This document shows positions 37,304-63,605 of a stretch of DNA of 64,000 nucleotides, in pieces (position 1 is the stretch's first letter; every line of letters begins with the position of its first letter). A program made the translations under genes and the position numbers. Source of the DNA: Ptychodera flava (lineage: Eukaryota; Hemichordata; Enteropneusta; Ptychoderidae). Where the stretch lies: positions 18,241,166 through 18,305,165 of the forward strand of contig NC_091931.1 in assembly GCF_041260155.1 (NCBI RefSeq), given 5' to 3'. A model generated the notes under the pieces. It worked only from the letters and a program-made list of their open reading frames with translations, was not told where the DNA came from and did not search any database.

Positions 37304-38707
37304 AAAATGTCCTGTGTCTTGTATGTATCCGCCGACGTTTTAAAGTTATAATCCAGGTCATTCGATCTATAACTCGACGCTAAACGTTTTCTCCCTTTGT
37401 TACTGTACACCATGTAGTACAATCCAACGAAAGCACAGCCGTAAACTGGTGTGATATCGTTTCTAAACGCCCCTGGCCCCCGCCGGCGATTTTTTTCCAC
37501 CATGCCTTACTCACCGTGTCATGCCTCATTATTTGCGTGAAGATAATATCACAGTTATCTGGCCAGGCTAAAGATGCGCCTTCTGTGATTAGCGACGCCA
37601 AAACTGACCTTTGTGCTCAGCGTCGGTCAAAGGGCAAACTTCAGAGTGCGTATATGTGTGAGGACATGATAACAAATTAAATATTGATAAGGGAAGGAAT
37701 ACCAAACATGTCTTTCGTTAAAGTTGGTGCATAATTATCACACCACTTTGTAGCTTGTAGTGAGATTTTTAACTAGTGCCTTATTATGAATTATTTCAAC
37801 CGTCAACCACAAAATTACGTTGTTAATAGATTTAAGGGTGGATGTGGTCCTGAGCATAGAAGTTTTTCATTCACTTTTGAAAATTCTATCCTTCTCTTAA
37901 CTCTTCGCTGTAATGAATTTGTTTTGCAAAATACGCGATCTCATTTTTTTTTAAACGTCGAAGATTCTTTCAAACTCCTCTCTCCAAAATGATCTCAGGC
38001 TGATGGGCTGGTCTATAAGAAATCTCACGTGAACACAAAAGTGAGTTGGGAAGACGCTTTTATCGCTTCATGTTTCTGCTAAATATTGCATTGCCAAGAA
38101 ACATTCGATCATGCTGAACGTAGTTCAAGAATTTTCATTTGTTAGGTTTGTTCTTGCATGCACCATGACGTGGAAATCGTGTTGTTTTGGAAGAAGGTAG
38201 AAAAATATGCAATCAGTGTATTATGTATATGATTACAATTTGTTTACAAATTTCTAGCAAATACTTCGCTTGGAGAAAAAATCAGTATAAATTCTCAAAT
38301 ACAAGGGAAGAAAATTTTGACTTTTGCACTTGTCATTCTCAATATGTTACAGGGACGTTTCTGGCGAATAGATCTCGTTAAACATGGTATTGTGTGACAT
38401 CTGAGCAGGCGATCAAATAGTCCAACCACAAACCTGGTCGAGGGTCCATGGTGCAACCGGCACGTAATAAAACAGCTGATTTTTTCCAGAATATTCTTGA
38501 ATACAAGAACATTCTCTTTCACGCCTCTCTGAATAATGTTGGAATATGCAAACACGATGCGTTGTGCACAATGTACAGTGTTCTTGTTTACAAATGAATT
38601 CTAGTGCGGACTGAAGTTCACTAGACAGCAATAACATTGGACAAATCACACATTCATGCTGTGTCGACCTGTTGAATACCGGACATTTCGATGTATACAT
38701 ATAAACT

Positions 38708-38917
38708 AACACGATTGAAACTAATCTGGGACAGTTGGATGGTGAAATAATGTCGGTTTCTGCTGCAAATGTAAGCTTATCTACTTTTCTCTTTAAGTTA
38801 TACACTTTTTATGAGTAATTTGTAATATTGCAACATTCAGCTATAGGGCATCTAACTCTTTTGAGAAATTTGAAAAATACGCGGATCCAATTATCCCAAA
38901 TTGGTTCCAATCGTGTT
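38708..38917. mobile_element. MITE family M, copy 2
   Basis: The copy has the same orientation and organisation as 21791-22002 and ends with CCAATCGTGTT. It lies in the interval between the two START genes. It is 210 bp with no coding capacity. Confidence 0.78.
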
Positions 38918-38919
38918 AA

Positions 38920-40045
38920 GTGCATTTTAGTGAAGAATACCGAAAATGCATTTAATGTGTAGAGCCAATGGAACTTTAAATGTAAAACCTTCTCAGAAAT
39001 AAAGTTCTGGAACGTTAGATCTGATTCAGAGTCGAGAAAAAGAAACATAATTTCTTCACTTAGAGACAGTATACCAGTGAACAAATCATATCATCCAACC
39101 ATGTGACCGTATTCCAGACTACTGTTTAAGGTTTCGACGGTCGCAGTCTCCACTCCCGCCAAGTCTGTCGGCCAAGCTGTTGCGCATGCGTTCGTCATTT
39201 TGAAGGAAAGAGCCAACGAAAGGTGATCTTGATGATTTATTTTACAGTATATATTTACAGTTTGGGCGATTTCGTATAAGAATAAATGTCTTGAGTAAAT
39301 GCTTCGAGCAAAGTCAGGGAGTGTTTACGTATACTCCTCGTTTTTTCTGTTAAATTGTACCTCTATGGGGAACAGTTTTGAGCAAATTTCATTGACATTT
39401 TAACATAGATTATCTGAAATTCTAGAAAACATAGTGACTGTTATCTCTTGAAACATTAAAGAAAGAATCAAAAGAAGAACCGTTCTTGAAAAATGAATGT
39501 ACAAAAGAGCATTTGCGAAGTGAAATGCTGAGTATTATAGGCCGTTGAGTTCGATCACAATTTTCGATCAAAATACACGTCTTCAAGCTGTTCTTTGTCC
39601 AGATAGTGACAACTTCTCTTAGATATATATATTTAAAAGTCGCATAGGCCTATAGGAGTAATACTGTTCAAAACAGTGTACAAAAAAAGAAGAAATAACA
39701 ATACCCTGACTTCTTTGAAAATCCAACATTAATGATAAACAATACAAAATGAAAAGGTATGAATACATTTCCACGCAATTACTAGTTTCACAAATGCATA
39801 ACATTGGGAACATAATGGAAACACATATGACAATGTGACAAAACATTTGAAGGTTTGAGCTTTTTCGGCTCATAGTTCGATCAATACTTCGTGGGCGCGA
39901 AGTTGAATGCGCCCTCCCGTTCCGGTTTAAAAATCAGATTTTTATAAAGCCCACCCACTCTAGGAGCGTCGCGTGGTTGACAAGTGGACACAGCTGCTAC
40001 AACAACAGAGTGTCCTCTGCTATCAGTAATATCATTTTTTATCTC
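38920..40045. other. Interval between the two START genes, no gene recognised
   Basis: Apart from the TA tract and the MITE farther left, I see no exon here. The region must hold the 3' untranslated part of START gene 2. None of the open frames shows a domain. Confidence 0.4.
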
Positions 40046-40050
40046 TGTTT

Positions 40051-40883
40051 TTATTTTTTGACACCATACGTCTTCCTTTCTTCCTTGATTCTGCTTTCGG
40101 CTTTGGAGATGAATTTAGCCAGTCTGGGTATTATCGCTTTGGGAGCTATCTGCTGCTGCACCACCTTTGGTATCGAAACCTTGGCGTCCGTCTGTCCGAA
40201 TTCAACGCATCGCACCTTGGTGGGATCTCTGCAACGTGAAGCGAGTTCCTGGTTAATATGCATCACGTGATTGAAAATTGCTTTCCGATACTTGCTTGGA
40301 GCGAAATGGTGAAAGAAATCTAGACTTTTACTGTTTCCCGCGTCTTAAACTTTATCTAACCAAGTCTTAACAAACATACATTTTTCATCTCATGCAATTA
40401 CCCAAAAATGAATTACGCGCACACGGATCCGGAACGATTGGCCGAATCAGCGAAATGTGAATTTCACTCGCCTACTATAGAATGTATAAAGGTTTCTAAA
40501 TATATAATTCAAGTTTCGCACATCTCCGGAAGTGTTCTGTACACATCATCATCGCTATCTTACCCTTCAGCGGAATACATAAAACGTCCAGACGCATACG
40601 TTTTGCCCCGTATCCGACCTTTCACTTCTGGAAATTTCGGATGTTCAATACTGTGGTCTGCAATATTTTAAGACAAAAAGAGATTGTAATCGCTAGCCCC
40701 TGGACGAAAGATGGCAAACGATCAATCAATTCTTTGCAAACAGTTTGTTGCAACATGGCGCATACAAATCATTAATTGCATATGTTACACATGTGCTGAT
40801 TTATTTTTGTTGCAAATTCTATTAACTGTATTTTTGTTTTGGTTATGGCCGTTTCGGGAGACAACGTTCATAATTTGTTTTGA

Positions 40884-40941
<58 letters not shown>

Positions 40942-42714
40942 ACATGAGAATTCTTCTTAATTCTTTTGACATGAACATTGAATTATATCTCTCTGGTCAT
41001 GCATCAGAAGTGCCGATGTGCTAAATATAACTGATATAAGGATATTTAATCGGCTTTATCGACAAATAAATAATGAGTAAAAACAAAGTAAACCGCGGTA
41101 CTCACTGTGGAGTATTATTGCGCCGTCCTTCTCTGGGTGTGGCTTGGTTCCCGCGAGAATCACAAACTCTCTCGACGATACGAGCCCGAGAAGTAACTTA
41201 CCTGACAACGAATATACAATCTCGAGTTTCTGCGATAATTTTAAGATGCCATTCGCCATGACGTCATGAAAAAGGAGAATTATGGAAAGGTTTACATTCA
41301 GTTCATGCTGTATTGAAAACAGACAAAATGAGACCTTGGATCTTAGCGTATCAATCCGCTTTCAAAAGCGGCTGTAAATAGGCAAATTAAAATATTGGTC
41401 TAAATTTATATATTTCGAGATATGACGTATTATTTGAGTGGTCGACAACATTGCTCTATTCAAACCAGCAATGTTAGTTTTATCACCACGATCCTGCTCT
41501 TATCTTGAACGTACAAGTTTGGTTTCACTAGTACAGTTTTTGTCTTCAGAATCGAGTACTCACATTCCTCCATGATAAATGCAGTTACCGTGTTAGTGGA
41601 GGGGCATCCAGATTCAAATGTACAGTCGAAGTTTTATTTTAGATTCCATCATTGTATTTTGGGAAAAATCATCGTGTCGGAACAACCTAGATTTGCCGTC
41701 ACTCTTCAGTTTTGATCACAGCTCACAAAAATTGTTTCCTTTCGTTTCAAAGGAGTTTCTGTCGGGTCAGCATTTGTACTTATTACCATAAAGTGACCAG
41801 TGATGAAAACACAAGAACCCGAAGTTGTCCCCATTTGCATGTTTGGACAATTCTTTCGCATGTTATAGTATTCTTTTATGAACACCACTTGGTCGTAGAC
41901 ACACATATTAGGTCTTACCTCAGATTCATCGATGACTTCCACAACATCGAGGATTTCTAGCCTGTCGTCAAAGCTCTTCAACCATTCGAAGTCGAATGAT
42001 ACCTCCAGGAGTTCTTGCAGCGATGCGTTTACTGTGTACTCAAGTTTTACTCTGAAAAATAAACGGCAAGATGTCAACTGTACACGCATAACATCAGCGT
42101 AAGTTAGGTGCTGCTGAAGCTACTAGCTATATAAAGGCGTATAAATTTGTGTGCGAGCTCTACATCATGCAACCACCTGCACATCGCGGTGTTGATGGCG
42201 CCGTGATGTTAAAAGTTGATATTAAGTAAAAGATCAAGATACATTTGCGATGCAAACGAGTCACTGTGATTATTGGCCTCGGAAACTACAATAAATACAT
42301 TTAACTGTAATTCGAAAGAAATGACTTAGGAATAAATGACAGAGTCAAAGATAAAGAACGGTACGCATAGCAACGCGACTGTCTTCTGACAAAAAACCCT
42401 TGCTCTCCGATATTTCAGTTGGCAGGGCAACTTCGCTTGATCTAAACTTGCCTTGAAACTTTCAGTTGCTTTTTGGTGAAATTAGGCCACAATAAGTAAA
42501 ATTGTAATGATTTGGCCAGCGTACTTACATGTTTCCGTCAAATTCATGTGAGTTTTTCGTATACATCGAGACACCATCCTACATGAAATAGGAAAACAGC
42601 GTATACATCGAGTTAGATAAATCAGATTCTATGACTGTTACATTTTCGGAAGACTCGGATTACTCGCGATTGCCTCTTCTAAATCAAGTTAAAACTTTGT
42701 ACTTTGTTTCTTCC

Positions 42715-42757
<43 letters not shown>

Positions 42758-42758
42758 G

Positions 42759-42794
<36 letters not shown>

Positions 42795-45700
42795 CGATGG
42801 TGATTTGAAAATAGAAATGGTCGCCATCACTGTATTAAATCTCGGGGGATATATAAAATCAATTTCCAAAAACTAAGACAGTGAAAACGTTTTTTTCTTC
42901 AGAAGCTTTAAAATGAGTCCCCGCAAGTGGTAGATCAGAAAAGTATTGACAATTTTGACGAGAGTCCAAATATCTGTCTTCGTGCAGAGTATGTCATTGA
43001 ATTGGTAAATTCGGAGACCGTATGATGAAAATTTTAAAATAACATTTATTCGCCATATAATATGATTTTCGCTGAGGATGGTGAGTTTTTCACTGGTTTA
43101 GTTTATCAGGCACCCTGTTATAACGACAGTTAGACACAAAACGTAAAGTAAAACATCACAACAACAGAATGAAGGATGTGTCTTTGTCCCTATGTTCTGG
43201 TCCTATTTGTGGGGCTGGGAGAAGAGAGGAGGTAACTTTGTCACTTGTACTTTATTCGTTGCTGTCCCTCTGCCCTTCTATTAGATGGCGTCGACTGGAC
43301 TTTCGACACATATACGAGAGAGTACAGTGTATTGTGAGAGTGCGCACTGTAAAAGAACTCTGGGATGTCTGGCACTGTTATCAAGAGTTCACAAACAACG
43401 TTGTTTCTTCATATTATTTGGACATCGACGCTACTTCCTCCTTTGCCGAACGGACAATATGCAGTATTTGGTATATTTAACACGATTGGAACTAATTTGG
43501 GAGAATTTCAAAATTTCAAATTTCTCAAAAGTGTTGAGAAAGCTGAATAGCTGAATGCTTCAATATTGCAAATTAGTAATGAAAATGAGCTTAGATTTGT
43601 AAATTAAACCGACATTAGTTCATTGTCCAATTATCCCAAATTAGTTCCAATCGTGTTAAATCATACCGGATATGTTAATATTAAGTTGAATTTAATGAAT
43701 TCTCATTGCAAGACTATGCAGTATATCGGATATATTTCCGGTTGACTCAAAATCATCCCAGTTGGTACTACGTTGATGAACACCTCACTGCAGAATGATG
43801 CTGTTGCACTGTAGCATCGGCTCTTTCAGTTTGTGATACTACGACACCCAACCTTTCTAGCACTGAACTTGAGCATTTGCTAGGTCACGAGTTTGCGCAA
43901 ATCGTCGAGTTGCCAAATGGTGCAACATATGGTGAAGCTGATTCTCTCCAGCCGTCATTCATTCCTTCCTGTCGTTCTATTTTTAGTTTTTTTGTTTCTA
44001 TACAATGCAGATTACCCGCAACATAATTAGAGAGGTAATTTTACTTCCTGTTTTGGTAACCAAGACGACAGAGAGGAAAGTGGGGTCGATCGGGTCGATA
44101 ATCACACGACAGTGGAAGACCGCTGAGATACAGGGTGCTTGTCCCGGCAGGTCCATGTAATTGTCGCTCTTTCTCCTTGATAACCCCCCTGTTGAATCCT
44201 GTCAGGCATTTAAAAAAATTATAAAATTATAGGCTATGACCTCAGATTATGTGGACCCGCTTCTATATCGGTGATTTATGTTGTGTGCGTTTTATCATTT
44301 CTACTGCAGCGCCAAACGTTAATTACAGCCGGTATTTCTGCCTGTCGAATTTCGCAAAGAATAGGCTGATATAAAGGCGTCAGTTCGAGGGAGTGGAAAA
44401 TTTTAAAGCGTTGGCATAAAACATACTAATGCTATTGGAATCGTATAATGTGAGAGGACGTATACGCCGACACGCCATTTTCGACTCACACACGGGTCCC
44501 ATCAGCAAAAAGTCAACAGAGCCATATTCGAGCGGAACTGTTTGTGTCCGATGAGTTACCGACCACTGTGATACAACTGTATTAATGTAGTTGAGGACAT
44601 GATCTTCCATGTTTTACTTCCATGTTCTTACGTAATCAAACAAAACGTGTATCTTGATATTATTATGCTAAACGCGGGATATGTAGTTGTCTTCTGTGTC
44701 ACGCTGTAATAATACATATGCGGGCGAGGATAGCAAACATGTCTGTGAAGTACACTTGTCGGATAAATAGGTCGATTAATTCCAAAATGAATGTCATTTT
44801 CTGGTGTCAAATTCTTACATATCTGTCACACCAGTCTCCCTCGCGCTCTGCCAATATTTACAACGCATAATTATGCCTTAGCAGATTGGCTGGTGATTCA
44901 GAAACAAAAATCCGGTCATCTGCAGATACTTGCGATATGAAAGTTAAAAATAACGTAACAGACGTACGCTCTCGTCAGCTGTACCTCGTAATTTGGCATG
45001 CTCGTTTTAGCTGAACAATAGCGGACAACACATCATCTCGCTTAACAGAATACAGGATGATCAAGCAAAACAGATTATTAACAAAAGACAGAAACATGGT
45101 CATCACAACACAAGTACCCCTAGGAAACAACAAACAACAGTTTGTGTGTCATTTGTCGTCTAGATTCACGCATTCGAAAATTGTGAACAATGCATTCAAC
45201 ATGACAATATTCGGAAAATATGTACTCTATAGTCAACTTTCAGTTTATCCATGGTGCTAAAAACTTAGAGTCTATCAATCAACCGGACTTTTGATCATAC
45301 GACCCGGTACCACATATTAATCTTTTGCTACGAGTTATTATAGTCCACGTTCCCTCCCAAAAGAGAGTATTGTATGTCCACTAAGAAAGAGAGATTGTCC
45401 TGCACATAAGAGAAGTGACTGGGGAGCCTGATTTTGATGAATATGACACAGAAAGTGAATAATCAATCCATAGAGCTCATCAGTGAGTACTGGCACTTGG
45501 TTGAGGGCAGGCATGGAGGAGTAATATCCAACAACGTTGGAGTGGCTAGGTATGCTTTCATTCTCTGTTCGGGAAAGATCGCGCTCTACACACTTCGCAC
45601 ATCAAGGCGCACTACAACGTGACAAATTAATATTTGCATCGTAATGACATGCACATTGAAGAATCGGGTACACTCCACCGTAAGCGACGCCCTGTGTTCG

Positions 45701-45918
45701 ATAGTTCGCACAACGCCCAACACCTGTGCGTAAGGGAGAGACACAGTAGTGATAGAATTGCGATTTATATATGGTGTAACATATAGCAAGATAGATTACT
45801 CATTTACCGATGTCTTTATGTGTTTCCAACCACGGGTATCCTTCTCGTAGGTCAACAGTTTGTCGACAGTGTCCTTCGCCATTGCTCGATAATCAGCCGC
45901 CGTCCTGTCGGCTGCCAT
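40051..45918 (-). CDS. START-domain lipid-transfer protein, STARD5-like, gene 2 (6 exons)
   Basis: Coding exons in transcription order are 45918-45808, 42578-42529, 42051-41919, 41229-41106, 40657-40564 and 40228-40051. All introns are GT-AG. The joined length is exactly 230 codons including TAA, giving 229 residues. The gene is clearly a tandem paralogue of the gene at 32934-36909: exons 2 and 5 are identical in length (50 and 94 bp), all phases agree, exon 4 is one codon longer, and both ends are longer. START landmarks are LLTYEKDTRGWK, GLVSSREFV, a SIEHPKFPEVKG block and a GDPTKVRCVEFGQTD block. The C-terminus adds a charged tail (ESRIKEERKTYGVKK) absent from gene 1. The first intron (3.2 kb) holds an inverted MITE copy. 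A role in cytosolic sterol or other lipid transfer is inferred from family only. Confidence 0.88.
40885..40937. repeat. GA microsatellite
   Basis: An uninterrupted (GA)n tract lies between exons 5 and 4 of START gene 2. Confidence 0.97.
42716..42800. repeat. Compound GATT/GAT microsatellite
   Basis: About ten (GATT) units are followed by about twelve (GAT) units, in intron 1 of START gene 2. The next 170 bp resembles the gene-flanking repeat of the acyltransferase array. Confidence 0.95.
42805..42990. repeat. Dispersed copy of the acyltransferase-flank repeat
   Basis: This short segment resembles 3300-3490, 13300-13560, 16680-16860 and 30100-30270. Shared phrases are AAACTAAGACRGTGAAARC, AAAATGAG and AGTGGTAGATCAGAA. 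It shows that part of the array flank is itself a dispersed repeat. Confidence 0.6.
43479..43657. mobile_element. MITE family M, copy 3 (inverted)
   Basis: The termini AACACGATTGGAACTAATTTG and the complementary end CCAATCGTGTT are nearly perfect. The interior is the reverse complement of copies 1 and 2 and shorter (179 bp). It lies in intron 1 of START gene 2. Confidence 0.8.
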
Positions 45919-47319
45919 TTTGCCAGTGCTGTGTGTGTATATATATAAACGAACGATCAATTAACCGGGTGAGCTCGATGGGGACGGCAAACGTGTGCTG
46001 ATGTCAGTTACTATTTACAGGGCAAGACACGAGCAGCCGCAGTACCTCCTCCGTAATCGGACCGCGCGACTGAGATCGGAAGTTGAAACTAATGTACGTC
46101 AACCGTATCAGTCCAAACATGCTGACCAGCCTGTTTGCATACACAATTTTCATTTGTTTTACTCTTTGATGGGTATTATTTAGACGTCGCGATGCACGGT
46201 GCCAGCTTTATCAATATCATTTCATATGCTATATTAGGGCTTCTATTTAAGGCAAGCATGACTCAATGTTTGAGATAATAACTGCACTGGCAACAATGAA
46301 AATGGAGTCATTGTGTGTCGTTATCTCTGGACAGTTCTACCCATCTTTTTTACCTGAAGAGAATAGCAAGCATAAGTCACGCGACGACAATTTAGTAATC
46401 TTGTCGGACTCACGTCCTTCGGACCCGAAGCGAAAGGTCGTAGGATGACGAAATGGATCGGAACATGGGAGCTAGATACGAGCCTACACTCGACGGGGTG
46501 GAGAACTGAATTGCAGGGCGTACCGTGAAAGGACAATACTTGCAAGCGAAGTAAGAAACACGAGACGGGTTTAATATCGGTCATTGTTTAGGAAGCACAA
46601 GGGGTCAGAAGCAATCAGCACGATTAGAATTGTGACCTGAGCAGACGTCATCAGTTGCACATATAGAGAGAAATGTCTTATTGGTATAATATATTATCGA
46701 TATATCACTCAATATTATTCTTATTATAATATTATACTCCATATAATTATTATATTATTAAGCTAAAGAAAACAATTATCGACATCACGATAGAAATACA
46801 TTCTCAAGTAGAAGAGTAATCAAGGGTTAAGTAGAATACTATCAAGTTGGACGAACATTGGACGGTGGCACCCAATTGTTCTCATTCTGACCTGAACATC
46901 GGACACTGTTCAGTGGTCAATCCGATATCTTCGTGCGTCTCTACTGATATTCGACCAACCAGTCGTTGAGGGCGCACCTCATATTAAGGCTGACAACTAC
47001 ATCGAGACCAGCACGAGAGTGAGGAGGGACACTGCAAATTTAGTTCAATCACGGTCGCGTGAATCACGGTTACTCTACCCAACACCGTGGCTCAATTGTA
47101 ATATGAACATCGCTTGCCTAAGTATTGATACTGCAATTGCAGTTTTGTGAATTAAATAGTCGAAATTACCTGAATTATGTAAATTGACCTACGACATTCA
47201 AACAGCTGCGAACAACTCAATGATTTTGCAAAAGTTGGTTTAGGGTTTAAATGATGTCAAGTTCGTCGCACAGCATTATGAAATTGTGGAATGCAGGTCT
47301 TTTGTTTCCATTATGACTT

Positions 47320-47400
<81 letters not shown>

Positions 47401-48240
47401 AATACACGTTATCCAAGTTTTATGGGAGATGTATCTATACTCCTGTTAAATTTCTGAATTGTAAATCAGTTACGTCATTAATGCTCTGATACTTTATCTG
47501 ATGGTGTTTGCTTCGATCCTCTAATTGACACATCTTGAACGATATGAGACGTGTCACTTTCAAAATTGACGACACTTCACAGACTTCACCACCATTCTGA
47601 TGGACGCTTTTTTAAAAAGTCACTTGGATTTTTGTCGAGTAATATATTTTAAAATATTACACTTTCCTATCACTTGTTGACATTAACAAAAATCAGTTTA
47701 TCATAATTAATGGTTCATTGTTCTTGTTACTAACAGATTTGTGAATTCCACATTCTCGATGAAACTGTATCGTCTTTACCCTAAAATCATCAATATTATT
47801 GTTACAAATGTACCCACAAACAGAGGAACATTTCTTGTTGACCGAGTTACTTGATAAAAACCTTTGTTTAGAACAGTCAAGAAGTTACTGCGCGAAAACA
47901 TGGGTATCAGACTGGTGTTTCAATTTTCTTGTCTCACCGTGACCACACTGTATCGTCTCAAAACATGCAGACCCAGCACATTATTTTTGCGCGAATTATT
48001 GGATGAACGTTTCTTTTCAAACTCATGTACAATTGTCTCTGTAGAGTTGGACTACTTCTGAGTCAAATCCAGTCAAATCTTATGAACTGATGTATGTTTT
48101 CTCATCCGAAACTCAAGCCCTCTAGGACTCGAAGTGAACAATGCCCAGTTTCAAATTCGAACCAATCTCCGAAATGTATTGCGAAATTTAACATTTCTGC
48201 CCTTCTCTTTTAAGTTTATCGGATTATCCAAAAGAACTGA
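45919..48240. other. Upstream flank of START gene 2, no gene recognised
   Basis: The stretch includes A/T-rich sequence around 46680-46770 and a TA tract at 47323-47394. The promoter of START gene 2 should lie near 45919-46200, but I could not identify a core element. Confidence 0.4.
47323..47394. repeat. TA microsatellite
   Basis: A (TA)n tract of about 70 bp with a short CA extension, in the intergenic region. Confidence 0.97.
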
Positions 48241-48311
48241 GCTCTCCAAAGCTTCTTATAAAATTATTCTCCCAAACTGAATGCAGACAATATCAAACTG
48301 GAAGCATATCG

Positions 48312-48420
48312 TTTTTTTTTTTTGAAAAGATAAATTTATTTCAACACGGTCGCAAATAAAACAAATCAACATAACTCTGAATGCATTAAAATTACAACAT
48401 GCGAAGCGCCCTCTACGCCG
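48312..48420 (-). other. Possible retrocopied transcript 3' end
   Basis: On the minus strand an AATAAA (48335-48340) is followed about a dozen bases later by a 12-base A run (48312-48323). That is the arrangement of a polyadenylated transcript end copied into DNA. I could not recognise the parent gene upstream. Confidence 0.3.
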
Positions 48421-49012
48421 TGATGACCTGTTCCCCTTTTTTTCATGCCGATCCGTGCCGAAGCGTGGATCATCACCTCCAAGAATCTTCATCACTTGCG
48501 TTCCTATCAGTTCCTATAGTAATACATATAGCCAAAACACATTCAACATTATGGAATGAGATAAAAATTGACAAAAGTCTGAAAGCACACAATGGGTCTA
48601 CCAGGGTAGGTCAAATAGGAGACGTCATGGCCCACAAGTACCCCGGACACACAAGAAAAGGATGGCGGGTTCGACATACCGGTTTGCCTGAGTAACAAAC
48701 TGAAATAAGGTTGGTGATGTAATGAAATTTGGCCGCTATCAGGAGAATGGTACTACACTCGCTGTAAATTAAGCGAAACGAGGCTCACTCTCGTATATCA
48801 CCATCAATTTCATAACATAAAACAAAAATCGTTTCATGAATCACCGATAGCGAATGGCATAATATCGTTAGAGAAAAATGTCTACTAGGAATTTTTCTCT
48901 CCTGCCACGTTCTTCCAATTGCAAATTTCTCACTACTGTGTGTGTTTTATCAAGAAACAGCCGAAAGGAATTTAATAAATTGGGTAAGACTAGAGCAGTT
49001 TTCCGCAAGGGC

Positions 49013-50019
49013 TCAGGCCTAGGTAAGAAATATTAGCAAAGCGTACGGTCCATATCGTCAGGATGGAATTCTAGATAGCTAAGCTACGAAGTCCCACCTA
49101 TGAGATGTAAAACACAGATAGTTGATGACAAAATCTAGATTGTCAAGACGCAATTTTGACGATTTTTCCCGTCATACATGCCGTTTCAACATGGCGGCCT
49201 AAGATAACGTCGATGCGAAGGCAGCAGTCGTGGTAAGTTTTTACCGTTATTTTTAGTTTTGAAGTGAGAAATCGTGAAAAAATGTATCGCCTTCCGGGTC
49301 AAATATCATGGAAAATGCCCTCGTGAAGTATTTTTGTCGAACGTTTGGTATTTTAGAGAAGATAGATGTTAATTGCGGACTGCTGTGGGTCTACCAGCAG
49401 ATCTGTGCGATTTTGCAAATACTAATAGGAAATAGAGCAAACTTTGCATGAGTACCATTTAATAAGCTAGACCCTGCACATACGGTAATCTCAAAGATCA
49501 GATGGTAGAAGTCGCATGTTGTATACGACCAAGTCAACGAGTTGAGATCTTAAATTGCACTGCACTGCACCATACCGTGTACCATACTTGTACTGATACG
49601 CACGTGGTTTTCTATGGATATCGCACAGATCAGCTTAGCAGACCCACAGCAGTCCGCAATTAACATCTATCTTATCTAAAAATACCAAACGTTCGACAAA
49701 AATACTTCACGAGGGCATTTTCCATGATATTTGACCCGGAAGGCGATACATTTTTTCACGATTTCTCACTTCAAAACTAAAATAACGGTAAAAACTTACC
49801 ACGACTGCTGCCTTCGCATCGACGTTATCCTAGGCCGCCATGTTGAAACGGCATGTATGACGGGAAAAATCGTCAAAATTGCGTCTTGACAATCTAGATT
49901 TTGTCATCAACTATCTGTGTTTTACATCTCATAGGTGGGACTTCGTAGCTTAGCTATCTAGAATTCCATCCTGACGATATGGACCGTACGCTTTGCTAAT
50001 ATTTCTTACCTAGGCCTGA
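49013..50019. mobile_element. Foldback element with arms of about 400 bp
   Basis: The ends are TCAGGCCTAGGTAAGAAAT and its complement. The arms, about 49013-49418 and 49618-50019, are nearly identical as inverted repeats, with only a few substitutions and a one-base T-run difference over about 385 bp. The unique spacer is about 200 bp. There is no coding capacity and no clear target duplication. It lies between START gene 2 and the sulfotransferase. Confidence 0.82.
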
Positions 50020-50865
50020 TGGCTGCTGATCACTACAATGACATGTATTTTCCGCTTTTCAGTTGTTTTGTAATTCAAACACGAAACTTTGATCCAAATT
50101 TCAACACTCTCCGATCAGATTACATTCGCAAATATTACATGTATGCTTGCTTACATTTGTATTACTCGAACTACCGCACTCAAATCTGTACGAAACGAAA
50201 CGCATTTTGAACTTGTGAACCCAAGTCGCCTTTTTGCTACCTCTGATAACGCAAATGGTCCCCGAACGGCAGTATATACAACATGGAGGCGTTCGGTTGC
50301 TATACTGCACGAGTATGTGATTACCACGTCTCGTTAATACATTCCGGACTGTGTGATGCGCGCACATTTTGGACGCTTCGCGGAGTACAGAGCGACCTCA
50401 GCTGAGGACTATCGCACTGACCTTATAATTTCTCTGTCATACACCGAAGAGCAGTGGCCAAGCCGACTGCTCTTTCGACAATAGAACACACCGTCGAAAA
50501 ACCCGGTCGCTTTTGTCGAGATTCCCCGGATCCTCATCGAGACAAAAGTGCCAAAAAATTCTACATGCCTGTGCCTTATGATTGCCAATACGACTGCTTA
50601 GGGCAAAGCTGACCATAACGTGAGGGCAGGATCTCCCGAGACGAAGATTGCGCATTGTGTGTACGCGTTACTTGTTCGGTGACTTTGACAAGGTGGCAAT
50701 CCACTATATTGCCAGGGGACCCTATCCGGTCACCTTATCCAGATCCAGTCCGGTGCACAGCATCGTCGGACCCGCCAACAGTGTAGTGTGCAGGATTACG
50801 CCGCCAGCTCACACCTATACAGGGCCCACTTGCTTGTGCGAGGCAAGGTGACCCGACGCTACACG

Positions 50866-63605
<12,740 letters not shown>

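Noticed and set aside
37160..37503. Tyr-Ile repeat open frames at TA microsatellites (also at 47.3 and 61.0-61.4 kb)
   Set aside because: They are microsatellite translations only, with no flanking domain or splice context.
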